Shown here piece by piece: positions 24,728 to 33,006 of a stretch of DNA of 64,000 nt. The position numbers and the translations under genes were made by a program. Position 1 is the first letter of the stretch; each line of letters begins with the position of its first letter. The notes beneath the pieces were generated by a model that was not told where the DNA came from, ran no database searches, and worked only from the letters and a program-made list of their open reading frames with translations. This DNA is from Jatrophihabitans_A lederbergiae (GTDB lineage: Bacteria > Actinomycetota > Actinomycetes > Mycobacteriales > Jatrophihabitantaceae): positions 1-64,000 of the forward strand of contig NZ_JAVREH010000004.1 of the NCBI RefSeq assembly GCF_031845305.1, in the 5' to 3' direction.

Positions 24728-25642
24728 ATGCCGAAGCTGCCCGTGCGGACCCGGATCGCCGGTGCCCCGATCTCGTGGGGCGTCTGCGAAGCCCCCGGTT
24801 GGGGCCACGAGATGCCCGCCTCCCGAGTGCTGTCCGAGATGGCCTCGGTCGGCCTGCGGGCCACCGAACTCGGCCCGGCCGGCTACCTCGGCAGCACACC
24901 GGCCGCGGTGCGAGCCCGGCTGGCCGAGCACGACCTGCGGCTCGTCGGCGGATTCGTGCCCGTCCCGTTGCACGTGGACGAGGCGGTGGACCTGTCCGAG
25001 GCAACCGACGCCATCGCCATCCTCGCCGCGGCCGGCGCCGAAGTGGTGGTGCTGGCGGCCCGGTCGCCGGACGGTAGCTACGACCACAAGGTGCCGGTGA
25101 CCGACCGGCAATGGCCGATCCTGCTGGCCAACCTGGACCGGCTCCGCGCGATCGCGGCCGACTTCGGATTGACCACCACGCTGCATCCGCATGTCGGCAC
25201 CGCCATCGAGAGCCGCGTGTCGGTGCTGCGGCTGCTCCAGGACAGTGACGTCCAGCTGTGCCTGGACACCGGCCACCTGCTGATCGGCGGCACCGAACCC
25301 CTCGACCTCGTCGAGCGATTCACCGACCGGGTGTCGCACGTCCACCTCAAGGACGTTCGGGCCGGCGTGGCCGGGACGGTCGCCGCGGGAAACACCGCCT
25401 ACCAGGACGCTGTGCGGGCGGGTCTGTACGCGCCGCTGGGCGAGGGGGACGTCGACATCGCGGGCATCGTCGCCGCGTTGGAGGCAGCGGGCTACCAGGG
25501 CTGGTACGTCATGGAACAGGACACCGCGTTCGACCGCGAGCCCGCTGACGGCACGGGACCCATCTCGGACGTGCGGCGCAGTGTCGCGTTCTTGCTGTCC
25601 GTAGCGGGCAAAGCGCCGGGCGTATCAGCGGCCGGTCGATGA
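24728..25642 (+). CDS. iolE: TIM-barrel protein, probable inosose dehydratase (IolE type)
   Basis: A 304-aa member of the xylose-isomerase-like TIM-barrel family (AP endonuclease 2 fold). RIAGAPISWGVCEAPGWGHEM, TLHPHVGTAIES, CLDTGHLLIGG, HVHLKDVR and WYVMEQD supply the His, Asp and Glu residues expected to hold the metal. Inosose dehydratase removes water from scyllo-inosose to give the diketone used by IolD. This is the only candidate for that step in an otherwise full inositol set. IolH-type or other sugar-phosphate epimerase activity is possible. AAGGAG nine bases before ATG 24728 fixes the start. It overlaps the next gene by ATGA and follows the LacI operator. Confidence 0.75.
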   Translation: MPKLPVRTRIAGAPISWGVCEAPGWGHEMPASRVLSEMASVGLRATELGPAGYLGSTPAAVRARLAEHDLRLVGGFVPVPLHVDEAVDLSEATDAIAILAAAGAEVVVLAARSPDGSYDHKVPVTDRQWPILLANLDRLRAIAADFGLTTTLHPHVGTAIESRVSVLRLLQDSDVQLCLDTGHLLIGGTEPLDLVERFTDRVSHVHLKDVRAGVAGTVAAGNTAYQDAVRAGLYAPLGEGDVDIAGIVAALEAAGYQGWYVMEQDTAFDREPADGTGPISDVRRSVAFLLSVAGKAPGVSAAGR

Positions 25643-26871
25643 GCAGCCGGCCGTTCGGCGTCGCCGTTCTCGGTTTCGGCTGGATGGGGCACGCGCACAG
25701 CCGCGCGTACGCCCGGGTGCGCCAGCACTTTCCGGACCTGGGGCTGACCCCGCGCCTGGTGCTGGTCGCCGAGCCGGACAGCGGGCGTGGTGAGGATGCC
25801 CGCGAGCGCTACGGCTTCGCCGACTGGACGCCCGACTGGCGGCAGGTGCTGGCCGATGACCGGGTCGAGGCGGTGAGCGTGACCGCGCCGAACTTCCTGC
25901 ACCGCGAGATCGCGGTGGCGGTCGCGGCGGCCGGCAAGCACCTGTGGATCGAGAAGCCGGTGGGCCTCAGCGCCGAGGACGCCCAGGCGGTGGCCGAGGC
26001 GGTCCGGAGAAACCGCGTGCAGACCTCGGTCGGCTTCAACTACCGCAACGCGCCGGCCGTCGCACACGCGCGCGAGCTGATCGCGACCGGTCAGCTCGGT
26101 AAGGTCACCGATGCGGCGTTCCGGCTGCTCAGCGACTACGCGGCGCACCCACTCGGCGCGCTGTCCTGGCGGTTCGAACGCGCCCAGGGCGGAGCCGGCG
26201 TGCTCGGTGACCTCGTCTCCCACGGGGTCGACCTGGTGCGGCACCTGCTCGGCGACATCGACACCCTGGTCGCCGACACCGCGACCTTCATTGCCGAGCG
26301 GCCACGCCCGGACGGGCTCGCCAGTCACTTCGCCGTCGCCGAGTCCGGCGTGCTGGGGCCGGTCGAGAACGAGGACTACCTGAGCTGCCTGCTGCGGTTG
26401 CGCGGCGGGGCGCGGGCCAGCCTGCGCGCCAGCCGGGTCGCCGTCGGTGAGCAGAACAATTACGGCTTCGAGATCCACGGCACCCGCGGCAGCGTGTCCT
26501 GGGACTTCCGGCGAATGGGCGAACTAGCCGTGTGCGTCGGTGGAAACTACGCCAACCAGCCGTCGTCCACGCTGTACGTCGGTCCGGCGCACGGCGACTT
26601 CGGGGCCTTCCAGCCCGGAGCCGGCGTGGCAATGGGCTACGACGACCTGAAGGTTATCGAAGCGGCCGGCTTCCTGCGGGCAATCGCTGGCTCCGGTGTA
26701 GCGCCCGGTGGCGGCGGGACGTCGGAATCGCGGTCCTCGCATGCCACGATCGAGGATGCGGTGCAGAGTGCTCTCGCGCTGGAGGCGATGGTCCGCTCGC
26801 AGCACACCGGCCAGTGGGAGGCCGTGACGGACACCCCCTCGATCGGCCGCGGCACCGCCGGACCGGCGTGA
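25639..26871 (+). CDS. Gfo/Idh/MocA oxidoreductase, second inositol dehydrogenase-like enzyme
   Basis: A 410-aa NAD(P)-binding oxidoreductase. Rossmann motif VLGFGWMGHAHS at the N-terminus, EKPVG with the family's catalytic Lys near residue 107, then the alpha/beta C-terminal domain with GDLVSHGVDLVRHLLG, whose His is usually catalytic. It is longer than the IolG at 31929 and only distantly similar to it. It may oxidise scyllo- or chiro-inositol, or a later keto sugar. ATG 25639 overlaps the iolE stop (ATGA). The 3' end carries a local duplication that repeats the stop-codon region. With iolE and the small gene downstream it forms a LacI-controlled unit. Confidence 0.88.
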   Translation: MSSRPFGVAVLGFGWMGHAHSRAYARVRQHFPDLGLTPRLVLVAEPDSGRGEDARERYGFADWTPDWRQVLADDRVEAVSVTAPNFLHREIAVAVAAAGKHLWIEKPVGLSAEDAQAVAEAVRRNRVQTSVGFNYRNAPAVAHARELIATGQLGKVTDAAFRLLSDYAAHPLGALSWRFERAQGGAGVLGDLVSHGVDLVRHLLGDIDTLVADTATFIAERPRPDGLASHFAVAESGVLGPVENEDYLSCLLRLRGGARASLRASRVAVGEQNNYGFEIHGTRGSVSWDFRRMGELAVCVGGNYANQPSSTLYVGPAHGDFGAFQPGAGVAMGYDDLKVIEAAGFLRAIAGSGVAPGGGGTSESRSSHATIEDAVQSALALEAMVRSQHTGQWEAVTDTPSIGRGTAGPA

Positions 26872-26898
26872 GGCAGCGCCCTGCCGGCGTGAGGCAGC
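26863..26898 (+). repeat. Partial tandem duplication over a stop codon
   Basis: CCGGCGTGAGGCAGC occurs at 26863-26877 and 26884-26898, a 21-base period with 15 identical bases. The first copy contains the TGA of the oxidoreductase gene. Confidence 0.85.
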
Positions 26899-26985
26899 CC
26901 ACCGGCCCGCACCGAAACACCGGCTCCGCTCCCGGTGTTGGAACGACTGACGGCCGATGAATGGCGACGATTCCAAGGAGAAAAC

Positions 26986-27153
26986 GTGGCGTCCCCACTG
27001 CGCAGAACCGATGCGCTCAGCCAGCTCAGCGATGATTACAGCTACCGAGTGAACCTGCTGCTCGACGAGGGCCGGGAGGATCTGGCCCGCGAGCTGGCCG
27101 AGCAGTACGAGCGCGAGGGCCTGGCCCTGCTGGTCACCGAAGGCGCCCGCTAG
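26986..27153 (+). CDS. 55-aa charged protein in the inositol cluster
   Basis: A short acidic/basic protein with an LSDDYSYRVNLLLDEGREDLARELAEQYE-type body, likely two amphipathic helices. AAGGAG at 26975-26980 is five bases before GTG 26986, a strong start. It lies 114 bases after the IolG-like gene on the same strand and ends six bases before the converging iolD stop. The codon choice is typical of the window (G/C in third positions). No domain is recognised and no function can be given. Its place in the LacI-controlled unit suggests a role as a small regulator or enzyme partner, but this is only context. Confidence 0.7.
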   Translation: MASPLRRTDALSQLSDDYSYRVNLLLDEGREDLARELAEQYEREGLALLVTEGAR

Positions 27154-27159
27154 GCACTC

Positions 27160-29049
27160 TCACGAACTCCACCGGAGCTGGGCAGTCTTGGACTCCCGCA
27201 TGGCCGGGTAGCCGGCCAGCCCGGCGGGAACCCCGACCTCCCACCACGCGCCCGACTCCGTCCACTCGGACGGACTCGTGCGGCAGACGAGCACGGCCGG
27301 GCGCTCCTCGGTTGTGGCCAGCTCCCTGGCCCGGGCATAGCCGGCGCGCAACTCGGCCGCCCCGGACCCCGCCGGAACATCGACGACCGCGCAGCCCAGC
27401 GCGGCGGCGTGCGCGGCGAAGTCGACCCGGACGCCATCCGGACCGGAGCCCGGCCCGGCGCAGTCGGTGAGCAGGTTGTTGAACCCTTCCGCACCCTGGC
27501 CGGTCTGCAACCGGTGGATCACGGCGTACCCGCCGTTGTCGCACACCACGGCCACGAAACGGTGCCCGGCGAACGCCGCTGAGTACAGCTCCGAGTTCAG
27601 CATCAGGTACGAGCCGTCACCGAGCAGCGCCGTGACGATCCCCTGTGGATCACTGTGCGAACGCGCGATCGCGGCGCCCCACGGTCCGGCGATCTCGTAT
27701 CCCATGCAAGAGAAGCCATATTCGAGATCCATGGTGGCCACGCCGGTCGCACGCCAGCCGCCGTTGAGCTCGCCGGGGATGCCGCCGGAGGAGCCGAGCA
27801 CGTAGTCCGCCGCGGTGCTGGCATCGTTGACCACACCCACCACCTGTGCGTACGTCAGCTGGCCTGGCGCCGTGCCGGCACGCAGGGTGTCGATATGGGC
27901 GTCCCAGGCGGCCCGGACGGTCGCCGCGCATGCCGTCCACTCGGGCGCCGCAGCCCAGCCGGCCAGTTCGTGATCCAGCTCGCGCAAGGTTACCCCGGCG
28001 TCGCCCACCACCGCGTGCGCCGCGTGTTTCACCGCGTCGAAGCGAGCCGCGTTGATCGAGATCAGCCTGACGCTTGCGGAGAAAACGCTCCACGATGAGG
28101 TGGTGAAGTCCTGCAGCCTGGTTCCGACCGCCAGCACCACGTCGGCGTCGGCGGCGAGCGCGTTCGCCGACGCCGATCTGATGGTGCCCAGGCCACCGGC
28201 GTTGAGCGGGTGCGGGTCGGGCATCAGGGTGCGACCCGCCGCGGTCTCGGCCACCGGAACGCCGTGGCGCTCGGCGAAGGCCAGCAGTTGCGCCGCCGCT
28301 CCCGAGTACCGGACGCCGCCGCCGGCGACCAGCAGTGGGCGCTCGGCCGCTCGTAGCAGCCGTGCGGCCGCGGCCAGGTCCTCGACGTCCGGACGGGGAC
28401 GTGGAACCCGGTGCAGCCGAGGCGCGAACATGGCCGCCGGAAAGTCGAACTCCTCAGCCTGGACATCCTGCGGCAGCGCCAGCACCACCGGCCCGGCATC
28501 GGCCGGGTCGGTCAGCACCCTGGCGACCTGCGGCAAGGTCGCCAGCAGCTGCTCGGGGCGGGTGATCCGATCGAAGTAGCGGGCGACGGGGCGGAACGCG
28601 TCGTTCACCGTGCTGGTCGGGTCGCCGTAGTGCTCGACCTGCTGCAGCACCGGATCGGGGGCACGCCCGACGAAGGTGTCCCCCGGCAACAGCAGCACCG
28701 GTAGCCGGTTGGCGTGGGCGACGCCGGCTGCGGTCACCATGTTCAACGCCCCTGGCCCGATGGACGAGGTCGCCGCCATCACCTGGCGCCGGGAGGTGGC
28801 CCGCGCGAAGGCCACCGCGGCCAGCGCCATCCCCTGCTCGGTCTGGCCACGCCAGGTGGGCAACTCGTCGCGGACCTCCCGCAGCGCCGTGCCGAGGCCC
28901 AGGACGTTGCCGTGCCCGAAAATCGCAAACACCCCACCGAACAGCGGCACTTCGGAACCGTCGAGCAGTTCCGAGCGCTGGGCGATCATCCAGCGCACCA
29001 GGGCCTGGGCGGTCATGAGCCGTACGGTCGGCGCGGCCTCGGACGTCAT
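27160..29049 (-). CDS. iolD: 3D-(3,5/4)-trihydroxycyclohexane-1,2-dione hydrolase
   Basis: A 629-aa thiamine-diphosphate enzyme that opens the ring of diketo-inositol to 5-deoxyglucuronate. Three TPP-family domains are seen: the N-terminal pyrimidine-binding domain with the catalytic Glu in WRGQTEQGMALAAVAFARA, the central domain (PLLVAGGGVRYSGA), and the C-terminal diphosphate-binding domain with LLGDGSYLMLNSELYSA (GDG and Asn for magnesium). Length matches IolD. ATG 29049 overlaps the iolB stop by ATGA; the frame opens further upstream but only inside iolB. It is the last gene of the nine-gene operon that begins with iolA, and it converges on the small gene at 26986. Confidence 0.95.
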   Translation of the reverse strand: MTSEAAPTVRLMTAQALVRWMIAQRSELLDGSEVPLFGGVFAIFGHGNVLGLGTALREVRDELPTWRGQTEQGMALAAVAFARATSRRQVMAATSSIGPGALNMVTAAGVAHANRLPVLLLPGDTFVGRAPDPVLQQVEHYGDPTSTVNDAFRPVARYFDRITRPEQLLATLPQVARVLTDPADAGPVVLALPQDVQAEEFDFPAAMFAPRLHRVPRPRPDVEDLAAAARLLRAAERPLLVAGGGVRYSGAAAQLLAFAERHGVPVAETAAGRTLMPDPHPLNAGGLGTIRSASANALAADADVVLAVGTRLQDFTTSSWSVFSASVRLISINAARFDAVKHAAHAVVGDAGVTLRELDHELAGWAAAPEWTACAATVRAAWDAHIDTLRAGTAPGQLTYAQVVGVVNDASTAADYVLGSSGGIPGELNGGWRATGVATMDLEYGFSCMGYEIAGPWGAAIARSHSDPQGIVTALLGDGSYLMLNSELYSAAFAGHRFVAVVCDNGGYAVIHRLQTGQGAEGFNNLLTDCAGPGSGPDGVRVDFAAHAAALGCAVVDVPAGSGAAELRAGYARARELATTEERPAVLVCRTSPSEWTESGAWWEVGVPAGLAGYPAMRESKTAQLRWSS

Positions 29050-30005
29050 TCGTGAGCTCCCTGGGCTGGAATCGGTTGCCGCAGCAGCCCGTTCGCGGAC
29101 GTGGCCGGGCAACGCGGGTCCACCGGCTGGCCGGCCCAGCTGTCGCGGACCCAGCCGTGCGCCGGATCGTCGCAGAACGCCATCGACCGCCCGGTGCCCG
29201 GACCGGCCAGGACGTTGAGGTAGTACATCGGGTAGCCGGGAGCGGCCACGCACGGGCCGTGGTAGCCGTGCGGCACCAGCACCACATCGCCGTCGCGCAC
29301 CACCAGCCGCTCGTCGAGCGCCGCCAGGCCGGCCCGCTCGTGCTCGGGTCCGGTGTAGGTGTGATGCACGCCGAAACCCTGCCTGCTCGGGGTCACCTGG
29401 TCCGGCCCGGCGATCCGGTAGTAGTAGAGCTCCTCGTTTCCCACCTGGCACGGGTCGCTCGCATCGTGCTTGTGCGGCGGGTAACTCGACCAGTTGCCCG
29501 GCGGTGTCACCAGCTCGCAGCACATCAGCCGGTCGGCATGCTCCCACACCCCCGGCACCCCGAAGTTGGTCACCTGGCGCGAGGCCGGCCCGGCACCGCG
29601 CACCTCGACCGGCACGTCGGCGGCAGCGCCGTACGCGGGGCCGAGCCGGCGCTCGCAGCGAGCCGACGGAACCGCCACCGTCGCCGGCTCGGCACAGCTC
29701 AGAGTCAGGACGCTGTCGCGGCCGGCATAGGCGAAATCGCTGACGGCGGTGAACACCGAGGGCCGGCCGGTCAGCGTGAACCGGTCCTCGACACGGCCCT
29801 CGGAGTCGGCGATCTCCACCGTGAGCCCACCGGACAGCGGCAGGACGAACACCTCGGCGTCACCGGTCCGCAGGGTTACCGGGTCGGATGGCTCCAACGG
29901 GATGATCCGCAGCCCGGTGCGGTCCCAACCGGCTTGTTGTGGCGTGAGTTCCACCAGCATTCCCGGCGCCGTCGCTGTTCCGGCCGGACGGTGCAGGACA
30001 CTCAC
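29046..30005 (-). CDS. iolB: 5-deoxy-glucuronate isomerase
   Basis: A 319-aa bicupin that isomerises 5-deoxyglucuronate to 2-deoxy-5-keto-gluconate. The second cupin holds the metal site, with SSYPPHKHD, then EELYYYRI and LVPHGYHG providing three His and a Glu as in the KduI/IolB family. The N-terminus reads MSVLHRPAGTA from GTG 30005, overlapping the stop of the upstream aldolase gene by GTGA, and the 3' end overlaps iolD by ATGA. Such tight chaining indicates translational coupling through the operon. Confidence 0.95.
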   Translation of the reverse strand: MSVLHRPAGTATAPGMLVELTPQQAGWDRTGLRIIPLEPSDPVTLRTGDAEVFVLPLSGGLTVEIADSEGRVEDRFTLTGRPSVFTAVSDFAYAGRDSVLTLSCAEPATVAVPSARCERRLGPAYGAAADVPVEVRGAGPASRQVTNFGVPGVWEHADRLMCCELVTPPGNWSSYPPHKHDASDPCQVGNEELYYYRIAGPDQVTPSRQGFGVHHTYTGPEHERAGLAALDERLVVRDGDVVLVPHGYHGPCVAAPGYPMYYLNVLAGPGTGRSMAFCDDPAHGWVRDSWAGQPVDPRCPATSANGLLRQPIPAQGAHE

Positions 30006-30934
30006 ACCGGTCCCCCATCGGCCGGCTGATCGCCGCGGGCCGCACGCAGCACCTGCGCTGCCGCGTCGACGGTGCCGGCCACGTCCCCGTCCGGTGGGTA
30101 GAGCACCGTGCGCCCGACCACCAGGCCGCGCACCGTGGGCTGGCGCAGCGTGTGCTCCCACGAGGCGACCTGGGCCGCGCGGTCCGCCGCCGCCACCCCG
30201 CCGAGGACCACACACGGCAGGGTGGTGGAGCCGTACACGATGGCGAGATCCTCGCACGCGGGCAGCTTCAGCCACGAGTACGCGCTGGTGGTTCCGAGCG
30301 CGGACGCCACCGTCACCGCCCGCGACAGTGACTGCGCGTCCGTCCTCAGCTGGAGCACGCCGTGCTCGTCGCGCCGGTACGGCAACGGCTCGATCATCGC
30401 CATCACCCGGTGGGCGGCCAGTTCGGTCACCGCTCGCGCGCACGATTGGATCGTGGCCGAGGTCCGCTCGTCCTGATCGTCGATGCGCAGCAGCATCTTG
30501 CCGCCTTCCAGGTTGCACGAAGCGATGCTGGCCGCGTCGTAACCGGTGAACCGGTCATCCATCGTCCAGATCGCGCCGTCCAGGCCACCGCGATTCATCG
30601 AGCCGATCACCACCTTGCCCTCGAGCGCGCCGAGCAGCAGCAGCTCCTCCACGACGTCGGGTGAGCCGAGCACGCCGTCGACGTCCGGATGGGCCAGCGC
30701 GGTGGCGAGCCGTTCCAGCAGCGAACGTCGGTTGCCCATCGCCAGCGGATCGCCGCCGGTGCCGAGCGCGCCCCGGGCCGGATGGTCCGCCGCGACGAGA
30801 AAGATCGAACCGCGGTCGTTCAACAGCCGGTGCGGTCGCTTGCGGGCGGCGTAGGCCTGCGCGATGGCCTCGGGATGCCGCGTCCTGGTCACCAGCAGCG
30901 CGCGCCACTGGTCCTCGGTCAGCTCGCCGGCCAT
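30002..30934 (-). CDS. Cgl0159-family TIM-barrel aldolase, probable IolJ equivalent
   Basis: A 310-aa (beta/alpha)8 protein related to the DeoC/LacD class I aldolases. FLVAADHPARGALG near residue 45, GGKMLLRIDD, MIEPLPYRRD, SYSWLKLP (candidate Schiff-base Lys) and VLGG mark the family. In actinobacterial inositol operons this gene stands where IolJ would be needed, so it probably cleaves 2-deoxy-5-keto-gluconate 6-phosphate to dihydroxyacetone phosphate and malonate semialdehyde. That activity is inferred from context and from the absence of another aldolase. The start ATG 30934 shares one base with the iolC stop (TGATG). Confidence 0.85.
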   Translation of the reverse strand: MAGELTEDQWRALLVTRTRHPEAIAQAYAARKRPHRLLNDRGSIFLVAADHPARGALGTGGDPLAMGNRRSLLERLATALAHPDVDGVLGSPDVVEELLLLGALEGKVVIGSMNRGGLDGAIWTMDDRFTGYDAASIASCNLEGGKMLLRIDDQDERTSATIQSCARAVTELAAHRVMAMIEPLPYRRDEHGVLQLRTDAQSLSRAVTVASALGTTSAYSWLKLPACEDLAIVYGSTTLPCVVLGGVAAADRAAQVASWEHTLRQPTVRGLVVGRTVLYPPDGDVAGTVDAAAQVLRAARGDQPADGGPV

Positions 30935-31932
30935 CAGCCCACCTGCTCGGGGACCGGCCGGCGCTCGACCAGCGCGTGAAGCTCATCGACACCGGGCATG
31001 GCGTCGGCGCAGGCAAGCCGCGAGGCCACGATCGCCCCGGCCGCGTTGGCGTATTCGGCAATCGTCGTCGGGGCCCAGCCGGACAGCAGGCCATGTGCCA
31101 GCGCGGCCCCGAAGGCGTCACCGGCGCCCAGGCCGCAGACCACCTCGACACGCTGCGGGGCGACCGTGACCATGGACTCGGCCGTCGCCACCAGCACGCC
31201 CTCCGCGCCCTTCTTGACCAGGACAAGCTCGACGCCGAGGTCCAGCAGCCGGCGTGCGGCCTGCTCCGGGTCCCGGGTGCCCACCGCAACCTCGACCTCC
31301 TCCCGGTTGCCGACGGCGACCGTGGCGAACTCGAACATCCGCTCGTACTGCTGCCGTGCCTCGGCCGGGGACTTCCAGAACATCGGCCGCCAGTCGAGGT
31401 CGACCACGGTCCACCGCCCGGAACCGGCGTCCGGCCGGCCGCGGTGTTCCAGCATGGCCAGCTGGGTGCCGCGGGCCGGCTCGGCCGACACTCCGGTGCC
31501 GGTGACCCATAGCAGCGGCACCGCCGCGACCAGGTCCCAGGGCACATCTGCGCCGGTCAGCGTCAGGTCCGGGGCCGTGGGCAGCCGGTAGAAGAGCAGC
31601 GGTGGGTCCTCCGGCGGATCGAGGGCGCAGAACACAACTGGGGTGAGCAGTTCGGGCGCGGTGCCGACAAAGCTGTTGTCGACGCCGAATCCGGTCAGCG
31701 CCGAGCGCACATAGTTCCCGAACCCGTCCGGTCCGACCTTGGTCAGCACCGCGCTGCATCGCCCCAGGCGCGCGGCGCCGACGGCCACATTCGTCGCGGT
31801 ACCGCCGAGCGACTTGGCAAACGTGCTCACCTGCTCCAGCGGCACGCCGGATTGCTGCGGATACAGGTCGACACCGACCCTGCCGACGGTCAGCAGCTCG
31901 ATCGCGGTACCGGCGGACGGCGGCGTGGTCAC
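30934..31932 (-). CDS. iolC: 5-dehydro-2-deoxygluconokinase
   Basis: A 332-aa PfkB/ribokinase-fold sugar kinase that phosphorylates 2-deoxy-5-keto-gluconate. GRVGVDLYP and KSLGGTATNVAVGAARLG form the N-terminal substrate lid region, and VVCGLGAGDAFGAALAHGLL carries the anion-hole Gly and catalytic Asp (GAGD). Length is right for the single-domain form without the C-terminal DUF2090 aldolase domain found in some IolC proteins, which suits the separate aldolase gene downstream. GTG 31932 overlaps the iolG stop (GTGA). Confidence 0.95.
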   Translation of the reverse strand: MTTPPSAGTAIELLTVGRVGVDLYPQQSGVPLEQVSTFAKSLGGTATNVAVGAARLGRCSAVLTKVGPDGFGNYVRSALTGFGVDNSFVGTAPELLTPVVFCALDPPEDPPLLFYRLPTAPDLTLTGADVPWDLVAAVPLLWVTGTGVSAEPARGTQLAMLEHRGRPDAGSGRWTVVDLDWRPMFWKSPAEARQQYERMFEFATVAVGNREEVEVAVGTRDPEQAARRLLDLGVELVLVKKGAEGVLVATAESMVTVAPQRVEVVCGLGAGDAFGAALAHGLLSGWAPTTIAEYANAAGAIVASRLACADAMPGVDELHALVERRPVPEQVG

Positions 31933-32993
31933 GCCTGCACCGCGCCGTGCACCTTGGCGCCGTACAGCTCTGCGCCGTACAGCTCCGCGCCGTACAGCTC
32001 CGGGCGCGGCGGTAGCCGGACCGGCTCGGCACGCCCGCTGTCGAGCGCCGCCACGCCGGCCTGTGCGGCGGCCGTGGCGGCGTAACCGTCCCAGGTGCTG
32101 GCAAGGCAGGACACCGCACCGGCGGCAACGGAATCGATCCACTCCTGCAGCTCGCAGCGGTAGGCCTCGGCGAAGCGGGGACGCCAGTCCTCGGCAAGGC
32201 TGCGCGAGATCCCCGCGGCACCGCGGACCGCGGTGGCGGCCGGCGCGTCCAGGAAGACGGTTCCGTCCTCGCCCACCACCTCGCAGCGAACCTCGTAGCC
32301 GTAGCCGCAGTTGAGGAACACCTCGATGTCCACGAGCACCCCGGCGCTGGACTCCACCACCAGGAACAGCGGGTCCGCCGTCGGCGAGGACCGGCGGGAG
32401 GACCGCGGGCGGTGCACGGTGACTGTGGCGAGCTCGTCATCTAACAGCCAGCGGGCCGCGTCGAACTCGTGCACGGCCGAGCCCGTGATCAGCGACGCGG
32501 TCGGTTGACCGGCCGGCGCCGAGCGGTTGCGGTGCACGCAGTGCATCAACAGCGCGGTCCCGATGTCGCCACCGGCCAGTGCCTGCTTGAGTTGCCGGTG
32601 ACCCGGATCGAACCGGCGCATGAAGCCGACGCTGACCAGCCGCCGCCCCGCTGCCACCTCGGCGGCGAGAATGCGCTCGCAGCCGGCGATGTCCGGGGCG
32701 AGCGGCTTCTCGCAGAGCACCGGCTTTCCGGCGGCGATCGCGGCCAGCGCAAAGCGCTCATGGGTCAAATCGGCCGAGGCGATCACGACCGCGTCGATGC
32801 CGGGATCGAAGATCAGCTCGATCGGGTCAGAAAAAACCCGGGCCGAGGGCATGCCTGCGACGGCCTGCCGGCATCGCTCGGTATCGACATCGAACGCACC
32901 GGTGACCACGACTCCGGACACCTGGCGCTCCAGCAACCGCGCATGCTCGGCGCCCATGATCCCCGTTCCGATCACTGCCGCGCGCACCGTCAT
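31929..32993 (-). CDS. iolG: myo-inositol 2-dehydrogenase
   Basis: A 354-aa Gfo/Idh/MocA enzyme, the first step of inositol catabolism (inositol to scyllo-inosose, NAD-dependent). VIGTGIMGAEHARLL is the Rossmann motif, CEKPLAP holds the catalytic Lys, and SAVHEFDAARWLL the conserved Asp and His pair. The start is ATG 32993, with AAGGGG seven bases upstream. Beyond the usual C-terminus is a repeat tail ELYGA-ELYGA-ELYGA-KVHGA made by tandem 15-base duplication, absent from the family. Overlaps iolC by GTGA and follows the ABC importer genes in the operon. Confidence 0.93.
   Translation of the reverse strand: MTVRAAVIGTGIMGAEHARLLERQVSGVVVTGAFDVDTERCRQAVAGMPSARVFSDPIELIFDPGIDAVVIASADLTHERFALAAIAAGKPVLCEKPLAPDIAGCERILAAEVAAGRRLVSVGFMRRFDPGHRQLKQALAGGDIGTALLMHCVHRNRSAPAGQPTASLITGSAVHEFDAARWLLDDELATVTVHRPRSSRRSSPTADPLFLVVESSAGVLVDIEVFLNCGYGYEVRCEVVGEDGTVFLDAPAATAVRGAAGISRSLAEDWRPRFAEAYRCELQEWIDSVAAGAVSCLASTWDGYAATAAAQAGVAALDSGRAEPVRLPPRPELYGAELYGAELYGAKVHGAVQA
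31942..32001 (-). repeat. 15-bp tandem repeats at the 3' end of iolG
   Basis: Three units of GCGCCGTACAGCTCC (31957-31971, 31972-31986, 31987-32001; one mismatch) and a more diverged fourth at 31942-31956, encoding the C-terminal ELYGA pentapeptides. Confidence 0.95.
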
Positions 32994-33006
32994 GAACGCG
33001 ACCCCT

